Positions 7,309 through 15,094 of a stretch of DNA of 37,957 bases are shown here, piece by piece. Source of the stretch: an uncultured Clostridia bacterium (GTDB lineage Bacteria; Bacillota; Dehalobacteriia; UBA4068). The translations under genes and the position numbers were made by a program. The stretch's first letter is position 1; the number at the start of each line of letters is the position of its first letter. The stretch is taken from NCBI GenBank assembly GCA_944390945.1, contig CALXRV010000035.1, forward strand, positions 1 through 37,957, read 5' to 3'. The notes beneath the pieces were generated by a model that saw nothing but the letters and a program-made list of their open reading frames with translations, was not told the DNA's origin and did no database searches.

Positions 7309-8733
7309 ATGGCAGAGCAGACCGGACATAAAGTTGGAATTTGCGATACAACATTGCGCGACGGACATCAGTCCTTGCTGGCGACGCGGCTTTCCACTGC
7401 AGATTTATTGGAAGTCGCTTCGATGATGGACGAGGTCGGCTTCGCATCCGTTGAGGTTTGGGGTGGGGCCACGTTTGATAGCTGCATGCGTTTCCTGGAC
7501 GAGGATCCGTGGGAGAGGCTGCGCAAACTGCGGAAAGCGATGCCAAAATCAAAGCTGCAGATGTTGTTGCGCGGTCAGAATCTGGTCGGATACCGTCATT
7601 ATTCTGACGATGTCGTAGATGAGTTTATCAAGCATTGCGTGGGAAACGGAATTGATATCATCCGCATTTTTGATGCACTGAATGATGTCCGTAATTATGA
7701 ACGTGCCATGTATGCGGCGAAAAAAGAAGGCGCGCATGTTCAGGCTGGTATCGCATATACGATCAGCCCGATCCACAGCATCGAATATTTTGCCAACGAA
7801 GCCTGCACCTTGAAAGAGATGGGCGCAGATTCAATTTGTGTTAAGGATATGGCCGGTTTGCTGAAACCCTATGATGCTTATGAGCTGGTCAAAGCAATTA
7901 AAGAACGCACTGGTTTGATGGTGCAGATGCACAGCCATTATACCTCTGGCCTTGCTTCCATGTCCTATTTGAAGGCAGTGGAAGCCGGTGCGGATGTGCT
8001 GGATTGTGCGATGAGTGCATTAGCGCTTGCCTCTTCGCAGCCGGCTGCTGCCAGTCTGATTGCTGCCTTGCAGGGTACACCTTATGATACAGGTCTTGAT
8101 CTCGATCAGATGTCTGCGATCAATGATATCCTCAAGCGGATTCGTAAAAAATATGCAAAATTTGATACCACGGATTATCGTGTGGATACGAATGTCCTGC
8201 GTTATCAGATGCCTGGCGGAATGATCTCGAATTTCATGAGCCAGCTGCGTGATCAGAACGCGCTTGACCGGCTGCAGGAAGTGCTGGAAGAGGTTCCGCG
8301 CGTACGTGCAGATATGGGCTATCCGCCGCTGGTTACGCCGACGAGCCAGATCGTTGGTTCTCAGTCTGTGCTCAACGTCCTGCTGGGCGAACGCTACCGT
8401 ATGGCGACCAATGAGGTCAAGGCATATTTCCGTGGTGAATACGGCACGCCACCCGCACCGATGAATCCGGAAGTACAGAAAAAGGTCATCGGCGATGCAG
8501 AAGCCATCACCTGCCGGCCAGCGGATCTGATCCAGTCTTCGTTGCAGCAAGCGCGCAAGGAGATCGGTCCTTGGGCAAAATCAGAAGAAGACGTATTGCT
8601 CTACATCATGTTCCCGACAGTAGCCAAGACATTTTTGGAAAACCGGATGGCTGGCGAGACAAAGGTGGAATATCAGATGATGGGCATTGAAGAGGGGAAA
8701 GACGGCAAAGAAGTAGATTATCTGCCGGTGTAA
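7309..8733 (+). CDS. Oxaloacetate decarboxylase alpha / pyruvate carboxylase subunit B-type carboxyltransferase, no biotin domain
   Basis: 474 residues, start at ATG 7309 after GGGAGGATGGG. Metal-dependent carboxyltransferase TIM barrel: the opening ICDTTLRDGHQS holds the metal-binding Asp, CVKDMAGL carries the Lys expected to be carboxylated, and HSHYTSG supplies metal-binding His. The conserved TPTSQIVG and ITCRPADL segments follow. The family moves CO2 between biotin and pyruvate/oxaloacetate. Full-length OadA proteins have a C-terminal biotinyl domain with an AMKM motif; this protein ends before it, so biotin must sit on a separate carrier. No carrier, beta-decarboxylase or biotin carboxylase gene is next to it. 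It has its own promoter and terminator. Which acyl substrate or complex it serves cannot be settled here. Confidence 0.9.
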   Translation: MAEQTGHKVGICDTTLRDGHQSLLATRLSTADLLEVASMMDEVGFASVEVWGGATFDSCMRFLDEDPWERLRKLRKAMPKSKLQMLLRGQNLVGYRHYSDDVVDEFIKHCVGNGIDIIRIFDALNDVRNYERAMYAAKKEGAHVQAGIAYTISPIHSIEYFANEACTLKEMGADSICVKDMAGLLKPYDAYELVKAIKERTGLMVQMHSHYTSGLASMSYLKAVEAGADVLDCAMSALALASSQPAAASLIAALQGTPYDTGLDLDQMSAINDILKRIRKKYAKFDTTDYRVDTNVLRYQMPGGMISNFMSQLRDQNALDRLQEVLEEVPRVRADMGYPPLVTPTSQIVGSQSVLNVLLGERYRMATNEVKAYFRGEYGTPPAPMNPEVQKKVIGDAEAITCRPADLIQSSLQQARKEIGPWAKSEEDVLLYIMFPTVAKTFLENRMAGETKVEYQMMGIEEGKDGKEVDYLPV

Positions 8734-8796
8734 TGGACCTGATCGAAGATGAATGTTGACTGTAGCTAAGTTTTAACCTTGTGCTAAGATGAAGAA

Positions 8797-8834
8797 AGCA
8801 GCGTGCGATTCGTTTGTATTGCACGCTGCTTTTT
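8797..8834 (+). terminator. Rho-independent terminator after the decarboxylase alpha gene
   Basis: AGCAGCGTGC (8797-8806) pairs with GCACGCTGCT (8821-8830) and is followed by a T run. Strong, 63 bases past the stop. Confidence 0.9.
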
Positions 8835-9119
8835 GCTATTGTTGAAGATATTCCAGGGTTGAATACTCCTCTTCAGTATAGGTCGCACTTGCGGAATGTT
8901 GTTGGTTGTTATGATGGGAAACTGCAGTTTATTGCATTCATTTTATGCCTGCTTGTCGGTTGCTGTTGATTTCCTGCGTCTGTATGCCTGAAGCAGATGA
9001 TTACTAACAGGAATAAAATATAAAGGGGAAAGTTCAAATTTATAGCCTCATATCATATAGCGGGGGCACAAAACCAAATGTTATACAAGCATGTATGCCC
9101 GTAGTTAGATGATGGATAA
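8835..9119. other. Intergenic stretch without recognisable gene
   Basis: Together with the terminator this completes a 386-base gap between the decarboxylase stop and the scpB stop. I see no RNA gene, no convincing promoter and no strong hairpin for the minus-strand scpB transcript. A 32-codon hydrophobic frame starting at 8896 has no proper ribosome site. Confidence 0.5.
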
Positions 9120-9698
9120 TCAAAGAATAAAATCATCCTCAGCATCCTGCGCATCTTTCAGCTCTGGTAGGTCGTCAAGACTGTCGATGCCAAAGAAAGA
9201 GAGAAATTCTTCGCCAGTGCCATAAAGGATGGCTCGCCCTGCACTATTTACGCGCCCAACTTCGCGAATCAGTTTTTTTTCTAGTAAGGTATTGATTACG
9301 CCGTCACAATCTACTGCACGAATTGCGCTGACCTCCGCCCGTGTGATCGGCTGCTTGTAGGCGATGATCGCCAACGTCTCCATGGCGGCTGCTGAAAGCT
9401 GCTGATATTTGGGGCGATAGAGCTTTTCCACCAGTGGTGCAAATTCCTCCGGTGTCATAAATTGATATCCGCCGGCGATGCGGCAGAGACGGAAACCTCG
9501 TTGTGCATATTCACGCTGGAGGCCATCCAACGCTTCCTGGATAGCATCTTTCTGCACGGCAAGCAGCTTTGCCAGATCCGAAACGCTCAGCGGCTCACAG
9601 GCGACAAAAAGCAGCGCTTCCAACGCATGATGTAACGCAGCGCCGGACAAAGGCTGTTCGCTTTTTTCTGCCTGCTTAAAATGCTGCATTTCGGTCAT
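9120..9698 (-). CDS. scpB: Segregation and condensation protein B
   Basis: 192 residues. ScpB binds ScpA and, with Smc, forms the bacterial condensin that organises and segregates chromosomes. The two winged-helix domains are visible: the first from about residue 20 (LHHALEALLFVACEPLSVSDLAKLL, shown here in part) and the second around ETLAIIAYKQPITRAEV, a hallmark of the family, followed by the G(R/E)..LYGTGEEFL motif. The acidic C-terminal tail is typical. The start overlaps the scpA end by 23 bases, indicating coupled translation, and the gene closes the M50-trpS-scpA-scpB operon. Confidence 0.95.
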   Translation of the reverse strand: MTEMQHFKQAEKSEQPLSGAALHHALEALLFVACEPLSVSDLAKLLAVQKDAIQEALDGLQREYAQRGFRLCRIAGGYQFMTPEEFAPLVEKLYRPKYQQLSAAAMETLAIIAYKQPITRAEVSAIRAVDCDGVINTLLEKKLIREVGRVNSAGRAILYGTGEEFLSFFGIDSLDDLPELKDAQDAEDDFIL

Positions 9699-10461
9699 AT
9701 CGGCTCAGATCTCCCGGATAGAGATAAATATCGCTGAACACTCCACCTTGACTGACATGGATTACACGCTGGCGTACCAGTTCCAACAGGGCAAGAAAAC
9801 TGACGACCAGCTCCATCTTGCTGCTGGAACTGGAAAAGGCTTCAGAAAAAGCGACGCCGCTCGGATGCTGCATGATCAACTGATACAGCTGATCCAGCTT
9901 GTCCCGCAGCGTGACCTGTTCGCGTTCGATAGATAGGATGACCGCGCCCCGCGCGGCGGCTTTGCTTAGAACCTGCTGAAATGCATTTTGTAAATCGGCC
10001 AAGGTTTTGCCGATCAGAGGATTTTCCGCACTGAACAGATTCAGGTATAGCTCCTGCTCATTAGGTCTTGCAATCCGTCTGCTATGTTCTATCTGCAATT
10101 CATGCATAGCCGAGGCTGCTTCCTTAAAGCGGATATACTCCAGCAAATCCTGCACGAGCGCACTGCGTGCATCCTCCACTTCTTCTTCCTCTGTCATGGG
10201 CGGCAGTGGCAGTAGCATTTTGGCTTTGATGGCAAGCAGTGTCGCGGCCATCACCAGAAAAGAGGAGGCAATCTCCATATCCATCTCTTCCATCGCATGA
10301 AGATAGTCCAGATATTGCGCAGTGATTTCCGCGATGGGAATATCATAGATATCGACCTGATTTTCGCGGATCAGGTGCAGCAACAGATCAAACGGTCCTT
10401 CAAAAACAGGCAGTTGGATCTGATATTCCGCGGTTGCCCTTTGTACTGGCTGTGTTGACAT
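9676..10461 (-). CDS. scpA: Segregation and condensation protein A
   Basis: Kleisin subunit of Smc-ScpAB. From the ATG at 10461 it has 261 residues, normal for the family. The N-terminal FEGPFDLLLHLIRENQVDIYDIPI block binds the Smc neck, the acidic middle (EEEEVEDAR) is the linker, and the C-terminal winged helix (VVSFLALLELVRQR) binds Smc heads. The ATG is 5 bases after the trpS stop; an in-frame GTG at 10485 lies within trpS. Neither has a strong ribosome site, so re-initiation after trpS may drive translation. Confidence 0.94.
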   Translation of the reverse strand: MSTQPVQRATAEYQIQLPVFEGPFDLLLHLIRENQVDIYDIPIAEITAQYLDYLHAMEEMDMEIASSFLVMAATLLAIKAKMLLPLPPMTEEEEVEDARSALVQDLLEYIRFKEAASAMHELQIEHSRRIARPNEQELYLNLFSAENPLIGKTLADLQNAFQQVLSKAAARGAVILSIEREQVTLRDKLDQLYQLIMQHPSGVAFSEAFSSSSSKMELVVSFLALLELVRQRVIHVSQGGVFSDIYLYPGDLSRYDRNAAF

Positions 10462-10465
10462 GATC

Positions 10466-11455
10466 TCAGATCCGGATTGCGTCACGCACGAGTTCCATCG
10501 TTTCGCAGGCTACACGTCGCGCTGCTGCATTGCCTGTCGCGATGATATCATCCAGCAGCGCCGGATCTGCTTCCAACTGTGCCCGTTTTTCCCGCATGGG
10601 GTCCAAAAATGCATTGATTTTTTCCGTCAGGCGCTTTTTGCATTCCCCGCAGCCAATGCTACCTGCACGGCAATTCTGGCAGATTTCTGCCTGTTCTTCT
10701 TTATTGAAAAATCCCTGATAAGCATAGACCGCGCAAATATCGGGATGCCCAGGATCCGTTTTACGGATACGGCTGGGATCTGTGACCATCTGCCAGACTT
10801 TCTCCTTTACTTCAGCACTTGTGGCAGATAGGTTGATGAAATTGTCGTAGCTTTTGGACATCTTGCGGTTATCCAGGCCCGGCAAAATCTCGATATTGGA
10901 AAAGATCGGCGCTGGCTCCGGAAAAATTTCACATTCGTAGAGATGATGAAAACGCCGTACAAGCTCACGGCAGAATTCTACATGCGGCATCTGATCTGTA
11001 CCGACGGGTACGCCCACCGGGCGGTACATAAGAATATCCGATGCCATCAGCAGGGGATAGCCTAAAAAGCCATAGGTGGCGATATCCTTACCTTTTTCCT
11101 TGAACGCAGCCAGTTGCCCTTTATAAGTAGGGACGCGTTCCAGCCAGGAAAGCGGCGTAATCATGGAAAAAAGGAGGTGCAGCTCAGCATGTTCCTTTAC
11201 GTCGCTTTGATGGAAAATATGCACCTTAGTGGGGTCAAGTCCGGCGCTGATATAGTCGATCACGACCTGACGTTTGTTTTCTCGCAGGCTGCCGGTATCA
11301 TCAAACTGCGTCGTGATCGCATGCCAATCCGCAGTGAAAAAATAGCATTCGTAAAGGTCGGAAAGCTCTGCCCATTTGGCAATCACCCGTTGATGTCCCA
11401 GATGCAGGCGCCCTGTCGGCCGCATGCCGCTCAGCATTCTTTGCTTTTCCGTCAT
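10466..11455 (-). CDS. trpS: Tryptophanyl-tRNA synthetase with a Cys4 motif
   Basis: Charges tRNA-Trp. 330 residues from ATG 11455, chosen because GCAGGAGGTTTAATT lies directly before it. Class I signatures: LHLGH at 17-21 (HIGH) and KMSKS at 198-202. Downstream there are four cysteines spaced C241-x20-C262-x6-C269-x2-C272, with an extra C259. As I recall, Thermotoga maritima TrpRS binds a [4Fe-4S] cluster through a C-x22-C-x6-C-x2-C motif, so a cluster is plausible here, in keeping with anaerobic life (inference). The gene lies between the M50 protease and scpA on the same strand. Confidence 0.96.
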   Translation of the reverse strand: MTEKQRMLSGMRPTGRLHLGHQRVIAKWAELSDLYECYFFTADWHAITTQFDDTGSLRENKRQVVIDYISAGLDPTKVHIFHQSDVKEHAELHLLFSMITPLSWLERVPTYKGQLAAFKEKGKDIATYGFLGYPLLMASDILMYRPVGVPVGTDQMPHVEFCRELVRRFHHLYECEIFPEPAPIFSNIEILPGLDNRKMSKSYDNFINLSATSAEVKEKVWQMVTDPSRIRKTDPGHPDICAVYAYQGFFNKEEQAEICQNCRAGSIGCGECKKRLTEKINAFLDPMREKRAQLEADPALLDDIIATGNAAARRVACETMELVRDAIRI

Positions 11456-11495
11456 AATTAAACCTCCTGCATGTAAATATTTCAAGTAAGGAATA

Positions 11496-12161
11496 TCAGC
11501 TCAGACCGACGAGAAAATAGATTCCGTCAACCAGCCAGCCGGCAGGAATAGAAATGATTTTGCCCAAGATATCGATCCGCGGTAGACCAAACCAGCCAAG
11601 TATCGTTGGCAAAAACATCAGCAACATCAGAATCAAGAAACCATAACGATCCAGCATGAAAATAATATCCATCTTGTGATTTGGCAATAATCCCGCCAGA
11701 ATCTTTGAGCCGTCCAGTGGAGGAATGGGGATTAGGTTGAATACCGCCAGTACGCAGTTGATTACCACAAAATAAGAAAAAAACTGGACAAAATAGAATA
11801 CGACCGCATTGTAGCCTTTCGCTTGATGCAGCAGCAGCGAAAGGAGCGCAGCGCCGATTACCGCCTCCAGGATATTGGCTACTGGTCCGGCCAGGGAAAC
11901 GAGCATAATCTTTCTTTTCCGGTTTGCCCCGAAATAAAATGGGTTGATCGGCACGGGTTTTGCCCAGCCGAAGCCAGCAAATACCAGCAACAAGGTACCG
12001 AGCAGATCCAAATGTTTAAGCGGGTTCAAACTGAGCCGTCCGGCGTTTTTTGCCGTTGGGTCACCAAACGCGTATGCGACGCGGCCATGTGCATATTCAT
12101 GAAAGGTGAGTGCGACGATGATCGCCGGCAGGATATAATGCAGACCTTGAAAATCGAACAT
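11496..12161 (-). CDS. Site-2 protease family (M50) membrane metallopeptidase
   Basis: 221 residues with about five to six hydrophobic segments. The zinc-binding HEYAH motif lies in the first helix (residues 22-26 from ATG 12161), and the second motif NLIPIPPLDGSK, which supplies the Asp ligand, is in a later helix. It belongs to the small, PDZ-lacking M50 group found widely in Bacillota beside scpA/scpB and trpS; substrates are not known. The ATG at 12161 is preferred over the GTG at 12167 because AGGAG lies 7 bases before the ATG. It is the first gene of the M50-trpS-scpA-scpB run; the gap to trpS is 40 bases. Confidence 0.92.
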   Translation of the reverse strand: MFDFQGLHYILPAIIVALTFHEYAHGRVAYAFGDPTAKNAGRLSLNPLKHLDLLGTLLLVFAGFGWAKPVPINPFYFGANRKRKIMLVSLAGPVANILEAVIGAALLSLLLHQAKGYNAVVFYFVQFFSYFVVINCVLAVFNLIPIPPLDGSKILAGLLPNHKMDIIFMLDRYGFLILMLLMFLPTILGWFGLPRIDILGKIISIPAGWLVDGIYFLVGLS

Positions 12162-12268
12162 AATCACGCTCCTATATTACATTAACCAATTTATTATAGC
12201 AAAAGGACGCTGGGTTGACAAGGAAAAACGTGAGATGATACTGCCTGCTGCTTTATCTAAAAAAACTC

Positions 12269-12298
12269 TTGACAAAATCCTGGGAATTAAGCTAAAAT
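12269..12298 (+). promoter_or_regulatory. Promoter of tRNA-Pro
   Basis: TTGACA (12269-12274), an 18-base spacer and TAAAAT (12293-12298), 11 bases upstream of the mature tRNA 5' end. Strong sigma-A form. Confidence 0.8.
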
Positions 12299-12309
12299 AT
12301 AAGGGCTGT

Positions 12310-12386
12310 CGGGGCGTGGCTCAGCTTGGTAGAGCGCTGCGTTCGGGACGCAGAGGCCGGAGGTTCGAATCCTCTCGCCCCGACCA
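12310..12386 (+). tRNA. tRNA-Pro (anticodon CGG)
   Basis: 77-base cloverleaf: acceptor stem CGGGGCG/CGCCCCG, then A73 and an encoded CCA end; D arm around GCTCAGCTTGGTAGAGC; anticodon stem CTGCG/CGCAG with loop TTCGGGA, anticodon CGG reading CCG; T arm GGAGG TTCGAAT CCTCT. The C1-G72 pair is the bacterial tRNA-Pro identity feature. It has its own promoter and a terminator immediately after the CCA. Confidence 0.97.
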
Positions 12387-12418
12387 AGAGTCTGGAGCCA
12401 TTCGCTTCAGACTCTTTT
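12386..12418 (+). terminator. Terminator after tRNA-Pro
   Basis: AAGAGTCTG (12386-12394) pairs with CAGACTCTT (12408-12416), followed by T-rich sequence. The stem begins at the last base of the CCA end. Some transcripts may read on into trmL. Confidence 0.7.
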
Positions 12419-12481
12419 CATTATCTGTTTGATGATAGCATGTTAAGCAAGATCAGACAGCATGCAGGAAAGGAAAGAGAA

Positions 12482-12940
12482 ATGCATATCGTTTTAGTTG
12501 AGCCGGAAATCCCAAACAATACCGGGAATATTTCACGAACCTGTTCTGTGACAGGGAGCAGCCTGCATCTTGTCAGGCCGCTTGGGTTCTCCACAGATGA
12601 CAAGCATTTGAAGCGGGCTGGCCTGGACTATTGGCAGTATCTGGATCTGCATTATTACGACAGTTTTGCAGAAGTCGAGGAGAAATTTGCCGGTCATAAT
12701 TTCTATTTTGCCACAACCAAGGCAAAGCGCAAGTATACAGAGGTCTCTTTCGGGCCGGATGATCTGCTTGTTTTTGGCAAGGAAACAGCTGGGCTATCAC
12801 CGGAAATCCTGGAAGCACATTGGGATTCTGCAATCCGCATTCCAATGCGACCGGATATCCGTTCGCTAAACCTGGCAAATTCCGTTGCTATCGTACTGTA
12901 TGAAGCTCTGCGGCAGCAGGGCTTTGCCGGACTGATTTGA
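12482..12940 (+). CDS. trmL: tRNA (cytidine(34)-2'-O)-methyltransferase, TrmL family
   Basis: 152 residues, typical. SPOUT-fold methyltransferase that 2'-O-methylates the wobble base of certain leucine tRNAs in the characterised E. coli enzyme. The opening EPEIPNNTGNISRTC, the FGKETAGL motif and the C-terminal RSLNLANSVAIVLYEAL knot segment are all intact. The start at 12482 follows GAAAGGAAAGAA; the frame stays open upstream through the tRNA, but that part is not coding. yigZ follows after 16 bases, so the two probably share a transcript. Confidence 0.95.
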   Translation: MHIVLVEPEIPNNTGNISRTCSVTGSSLHLVRPLGFSTDDKHLKRAGLDYWQYLDLHYYDSFAEVEEKFAGHNFYFATTKAKRKYTEVSFGPDDLLVFGKETAGLSPEILEAHWDSAIRIPMRPDIRSLNLANSVAIVLYEALRQQGFAGLI

Positions 12941-12956
12941 CGGCGGGAGGGTTGAG

Positions 12957-13595
12957 ATGGCAGAGCGGCCCTTATTAACAATTGCTGCGCGTGCGGCGGA
13001 TGAATTTACGGAAAAGAAATCCCGTTTTATCGGGCAGATTGCTCCAGCGGAGGATGAAGATGCTGCCACAGCATTCCTGGAGCAGATCCGTGCCGAGCAT
13101 CGCGGTGCAGCACACCATTGTTATGCCTGGATTTGCGGTAAATCGGATGAATTTCAACGCAGTTCGGATGCAGGAGAACCGGCCGGAACTGCCGGTAGGC
13201 CGATTTTAGAAGCGATTAAGCGGGCAGAGCTGCATAATACGGTGATCGTGGTCACGCGGTATTTTGGTGGTATTCTACTTGGTGCTGGTGGGCTGACACG
13301 CGCATATGGCAAGGCTGCTCAAATCGCTATTGCTGCAGCGAGGCAAGTCCTTCGCGTTCCCGCAGCAAAGTTTGCACTTACTTTTGACTATACCCAAATG
13401 GGACGTGTGGAAAGCTTTTTGCAGCAACAGGGTTATGTGATCGAAAGCCGACTTTTTACAGAGCAGGTATGTTTTCTTTGCTTGATTGAAGATGCGCGGG
13501 TGGCAGAAGCAGAGCAGGCCCTGGCAGATCTATCCGGAGGTACCTTGCGTTGGCAGGATTTAGGAGAGCAGGTTATGCTGGATAAACCTGTCTGA
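12957..13595 (+). CDS. yigZ: YigZ/IMPACT family protein
   Basis: 212 residues. Conserved protein with an N-terminal IMPACT domain (S.FIGQIAPAEDEDAA..FLEQIR, then HHCYAW and DAGEPAGTAGRPIL) and a C-terminal UPF0029 ferredoxin-like domain. The VTRYFGGILLGAGGLTRAY motif is diagnostic. Function is unsettled; eukaryotic IMPACT acts in translation control and bacterial YigZ has been linked to nucleic acid binding. The ATG follows GGGAGGGTTGAG. Confidence 0.93.
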   Translation: MAERPLLTIAARAADEFTEKKSRFIGQIAPAEDEDAATAFLEQIRAEHRGAAHHCYAWICGKSDEFQRSSDAGEPAGTAGRPILEAIKRAELHNTVIVVTRYFGGILLGAGGLTRAYGKAAQIAIAAARQVLRVPAAKFALTFDYTQMGRVESFLQQQGYVIESRLFTEQVCFLCLIEDARVAEAEQALADLSGGTLRWQDLGEQVMLDKPV

Positions 13596-13707
13596 TGATC
13601 GCCTTTCCGGTATACCTCGCATCCTTTTCTGGCAACCATAACGCCGTTGCTTTGCCGGTAGGTTCCGTTGGCGCAGTATGCCAAAAATCAGCGAATAAAT
13701 GAAACTG

Positions 13708-13739
13708 CCTCGGATAAGCTATATCCGAGGTGATTTTTT
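13708..13739 (+). terminator. Hairpin before the SASP gene: yigZ terminator that also holds the SASP ribosome site
   Basis: A perfect 9-bp stem (CCTCGGATA at 13708-13716 with TATCCGAGG at 13722-13730, 5-base loop) is followed by TGA and six T directly before the SASP ATG at 13740. The GAGGTGA ribosome site of the SASP gene is in the 3' arm. It looks like an intrinsic terminator for the upstream operon and could also restrain SASP translation. Confidence 0.75.
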
Positions 13740-14039
13740 ATGGAAGAAGTAAAACGTTCACGAAAGAGCCGGATGAAAAAAAGACCGGATGAGTGGGAGC
13801 AGATGAAAGTAGAAATCGCTCAGGAGCTGGGATTGTGGGAGAAAGTCCAACAGGATGGCTGGAGTGGCTTATCGGCGGAGGACAGTGGTAGGCTGGGCGG
13901 TGTTTTTTCCGCACGAAAAAAGGCGCTGTTGGAGATGGAGCAAAGAGATCGTGAAGATGCTGCCCGCCGGGAACAGATTTCGGAAGCTGCAACTGCCGAA
14001 GAAGTGGTAAAAGCGGAGAATTTCCCCCGCAGAACATGA
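13740..14039 (+). CDS. Small acid-soluble spore protein, SspF-like alpha/beta type
   Basis: 99 residues. The core PDEWEQMKVEIAQELGLWEK followed by VQQDGWSGLSAEDSGRLGG resembles Bacillus SspF (DEFKYELAKDLGF...GGWGEIRARDAGNMVKRA) and other alpha/beta SASPs, which coat and protect spore DNA. It has a basic N-terminal arm (KRSRKSRMKKR) and a longer, Glu/Ala-rich C-terminal tail than SspF (about 60 residues), so it is a divergent member. It sits directly upstream of the spoIIG genes but is separated from them by a hairpin at 14052. Ribosome site GAGGTGA, 9 bases from the ATG. Forespore (sigma-G) expression is expected from the family; I could not define its promoter. Confidence 0.75.
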   Translation: MEEVKRSRKSRMKKRPDEWEQMKVEIAQELGLWEKVQQDGWSGLSAEDSGRLGGVFSARKKALLEMEQRDREDAARREQISEAATAEEVVKAENFPRRT

Positions 14040-14051
14040 AATTCGTTGTGG

Positions 14052-14095
14052 AAAGCAGGACCGGTTGCGACGTATATCGCCCGGTCCCTGCTTTA
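14052..14095 (+). terminator. Probable terminator after the SASP gene
   Basis: AAAGCAGG-ACCGG (14052-14064) pairs with CCGGTCCCTGCTTT (14081-14094) with one bulged base. The hairpin ends in TTT and runs into TATAAT. It separates the SASP gene from spoIIGA. Confidence 0.6.
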
Positions 14096-14099
14096 TAAT
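14065..14099 (+). promoter_or_regulatory. Candidate spoIIG promoter with long spacer
   Basis: A perfect TATAAT at 14094-14099 has no -35 box at 17 bases, but TTGCGA lies at 14065-14070, a 23-base spacer. The B. subtilis spoIIG promoter is known for an abnormally long spacer (22 bases) and Spo0A dependence. No perfect 0A box is seen. The whole element overlaps the SASP terminator hairpin. Speculative. Confidence 0.3.
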
Positions 14100-14167
14100 A
14101 GGGGAGGTGGTCATGCGATGGAATGTACCGGCGCTGGTACGCATAAACATATTGGCAGGAGGGGCTT

Positions 14168-15094
14168 ATGAGCGCATATGTGGTCTACATAGACGTGCTG
14201 TTATTGCTCAATTTCTGCTTTGATTTTCTTTTGTTGGCGGCCAGTGGACGTTTTTTGCGCCGGCGTGCAGCTTTGCTGCGTTTATTGCTGGCAAGCGCGC
14301 TCGGTGCTGTTTATGGTGCTGCGATTGTTTTGCCGCAACTTTCCTTTTTTTATTTACCGCCGGCAGCGGTGCTATTTTCTTTGCTTTTGCTGCGGATCGC
14401 TTATCCTTATCGCAGTGCAGGTGCATTCCTTAAATTGACGGGTGTCTTTTATCTGATTGCCTTTGCTATGGCCGGTGCGGTGCTGGCCGGGGTTACTTTG
14501 CTGCAGAACAGCGGTTTTGTGCTCGGCGGGCAGACTACCGTCCGGGCAGGCAGCCTGCTTGCGGCCTTGCCGGTTGCCGCGATCATCGCCCGCCGCGGTT
14601 ATGCTGCCTTCCGGCGAAACTGGCGGAAAGAGGATTTTCATGTTCAGTTGGAAATCTGGGTGGCTGGTCGCAGCTGCATGTTGACTGCGCTGCTTGATAC
14701 TGGAAATGATCTGCACGAACCGCTTTCCGGACGTCCGGTAATTGTGGCTGATGGGCGCGCAGTCCGCGGCCTCCTGCCGGAACGGATTCGTGAAATATGG
14801 CAAGCGAATGGCGAACGGCCAGATTTGGCATTGCAGCAATTAACGGCTAAAGAGGATATTGATGGCTGGGTTCGCCGCTTGCGGTTGATTCCGTTTGCCA
14901 GTATTGGTAAACGGAACGGTATGTTGCTCGGCTTTCGCCCTGACGCAATATTTGTTCAACAGAATGGTCAGCGACTACAGGCCCAGGCGGTCATTGCATT
15001 AACACGCTTAGCCAGTGATCAGGCATATCAGGCAGTGGCGAACCCAGAGATCCTGACGGAAGAACAAATCGAGATCGTGGAGGTGGGCGCATGA
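14168..15094 (+). CDS. spoIIGA: Sigma-E processing peptidase SpoIIGA
   Basis: 308 residues. Membrane-bound aspartic protease that removes the pro-sequence of sigma-E at the polar septum. The N-terminal half has five hydrophobic segments (to about residue 145); the C-terminal half is the protease domain with the active-site D177 in LLDTGN, then HEPLSGRPV and the GFRPDAIFV region. The ATG at 14168 follows GGCAGGAGGGGCTT. Its stop overlaps the sigE start (ATGA), as in other spore formers. Confidence 0.95.
   Translation: MSAYVVYIDVLLLLNFCFDFLLLAASGRFLRRRAALLRLLLASALGAVYGAAIVLPQLSFFYLPPAAVLFSLLLLRIAYPYRSAGAFLKLTGVFYLIAFAMAGAVLAGVTLLQNSGFVLGGQTTVRAGSLLAALPVAAIIARRGYAAFRRNWRKEDFHVQLEIWVAGRSCMLTALLDTGNDLHEPLSGRPVIVADGRAVRGLLPERIREIWQANGERPDLALQQLTAKEDIDGWVRRLRLIPFASIGKRNGMLLGFRPDAIFVQQNGQRLQAQAVIALTRLASDQAYQAVANPEILTEEQIEIVEVGA

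Noticed and set aside
8896-8994. 32-codon hydrophobic frame in the gap before scpB
   Set aside because: No usable ribosome site and no promoter seen; such short frames occur by chance.
12326-12481. Upstream extension of the trmL frame through the tRNA gene
   Set aside because: It translates the tRNA sequence; trmL has a proper start and ribosome site at 12482.
14113-14223. 36-codon frame with a strong ribosome site (GGGGAGGTGG) overlapping the spoIIGA start
   Set aside because: Out of frame with spoIIGA and without protein likeness. If the TATAAT at 14094 is used, transcription would begin inside its ribosome site.
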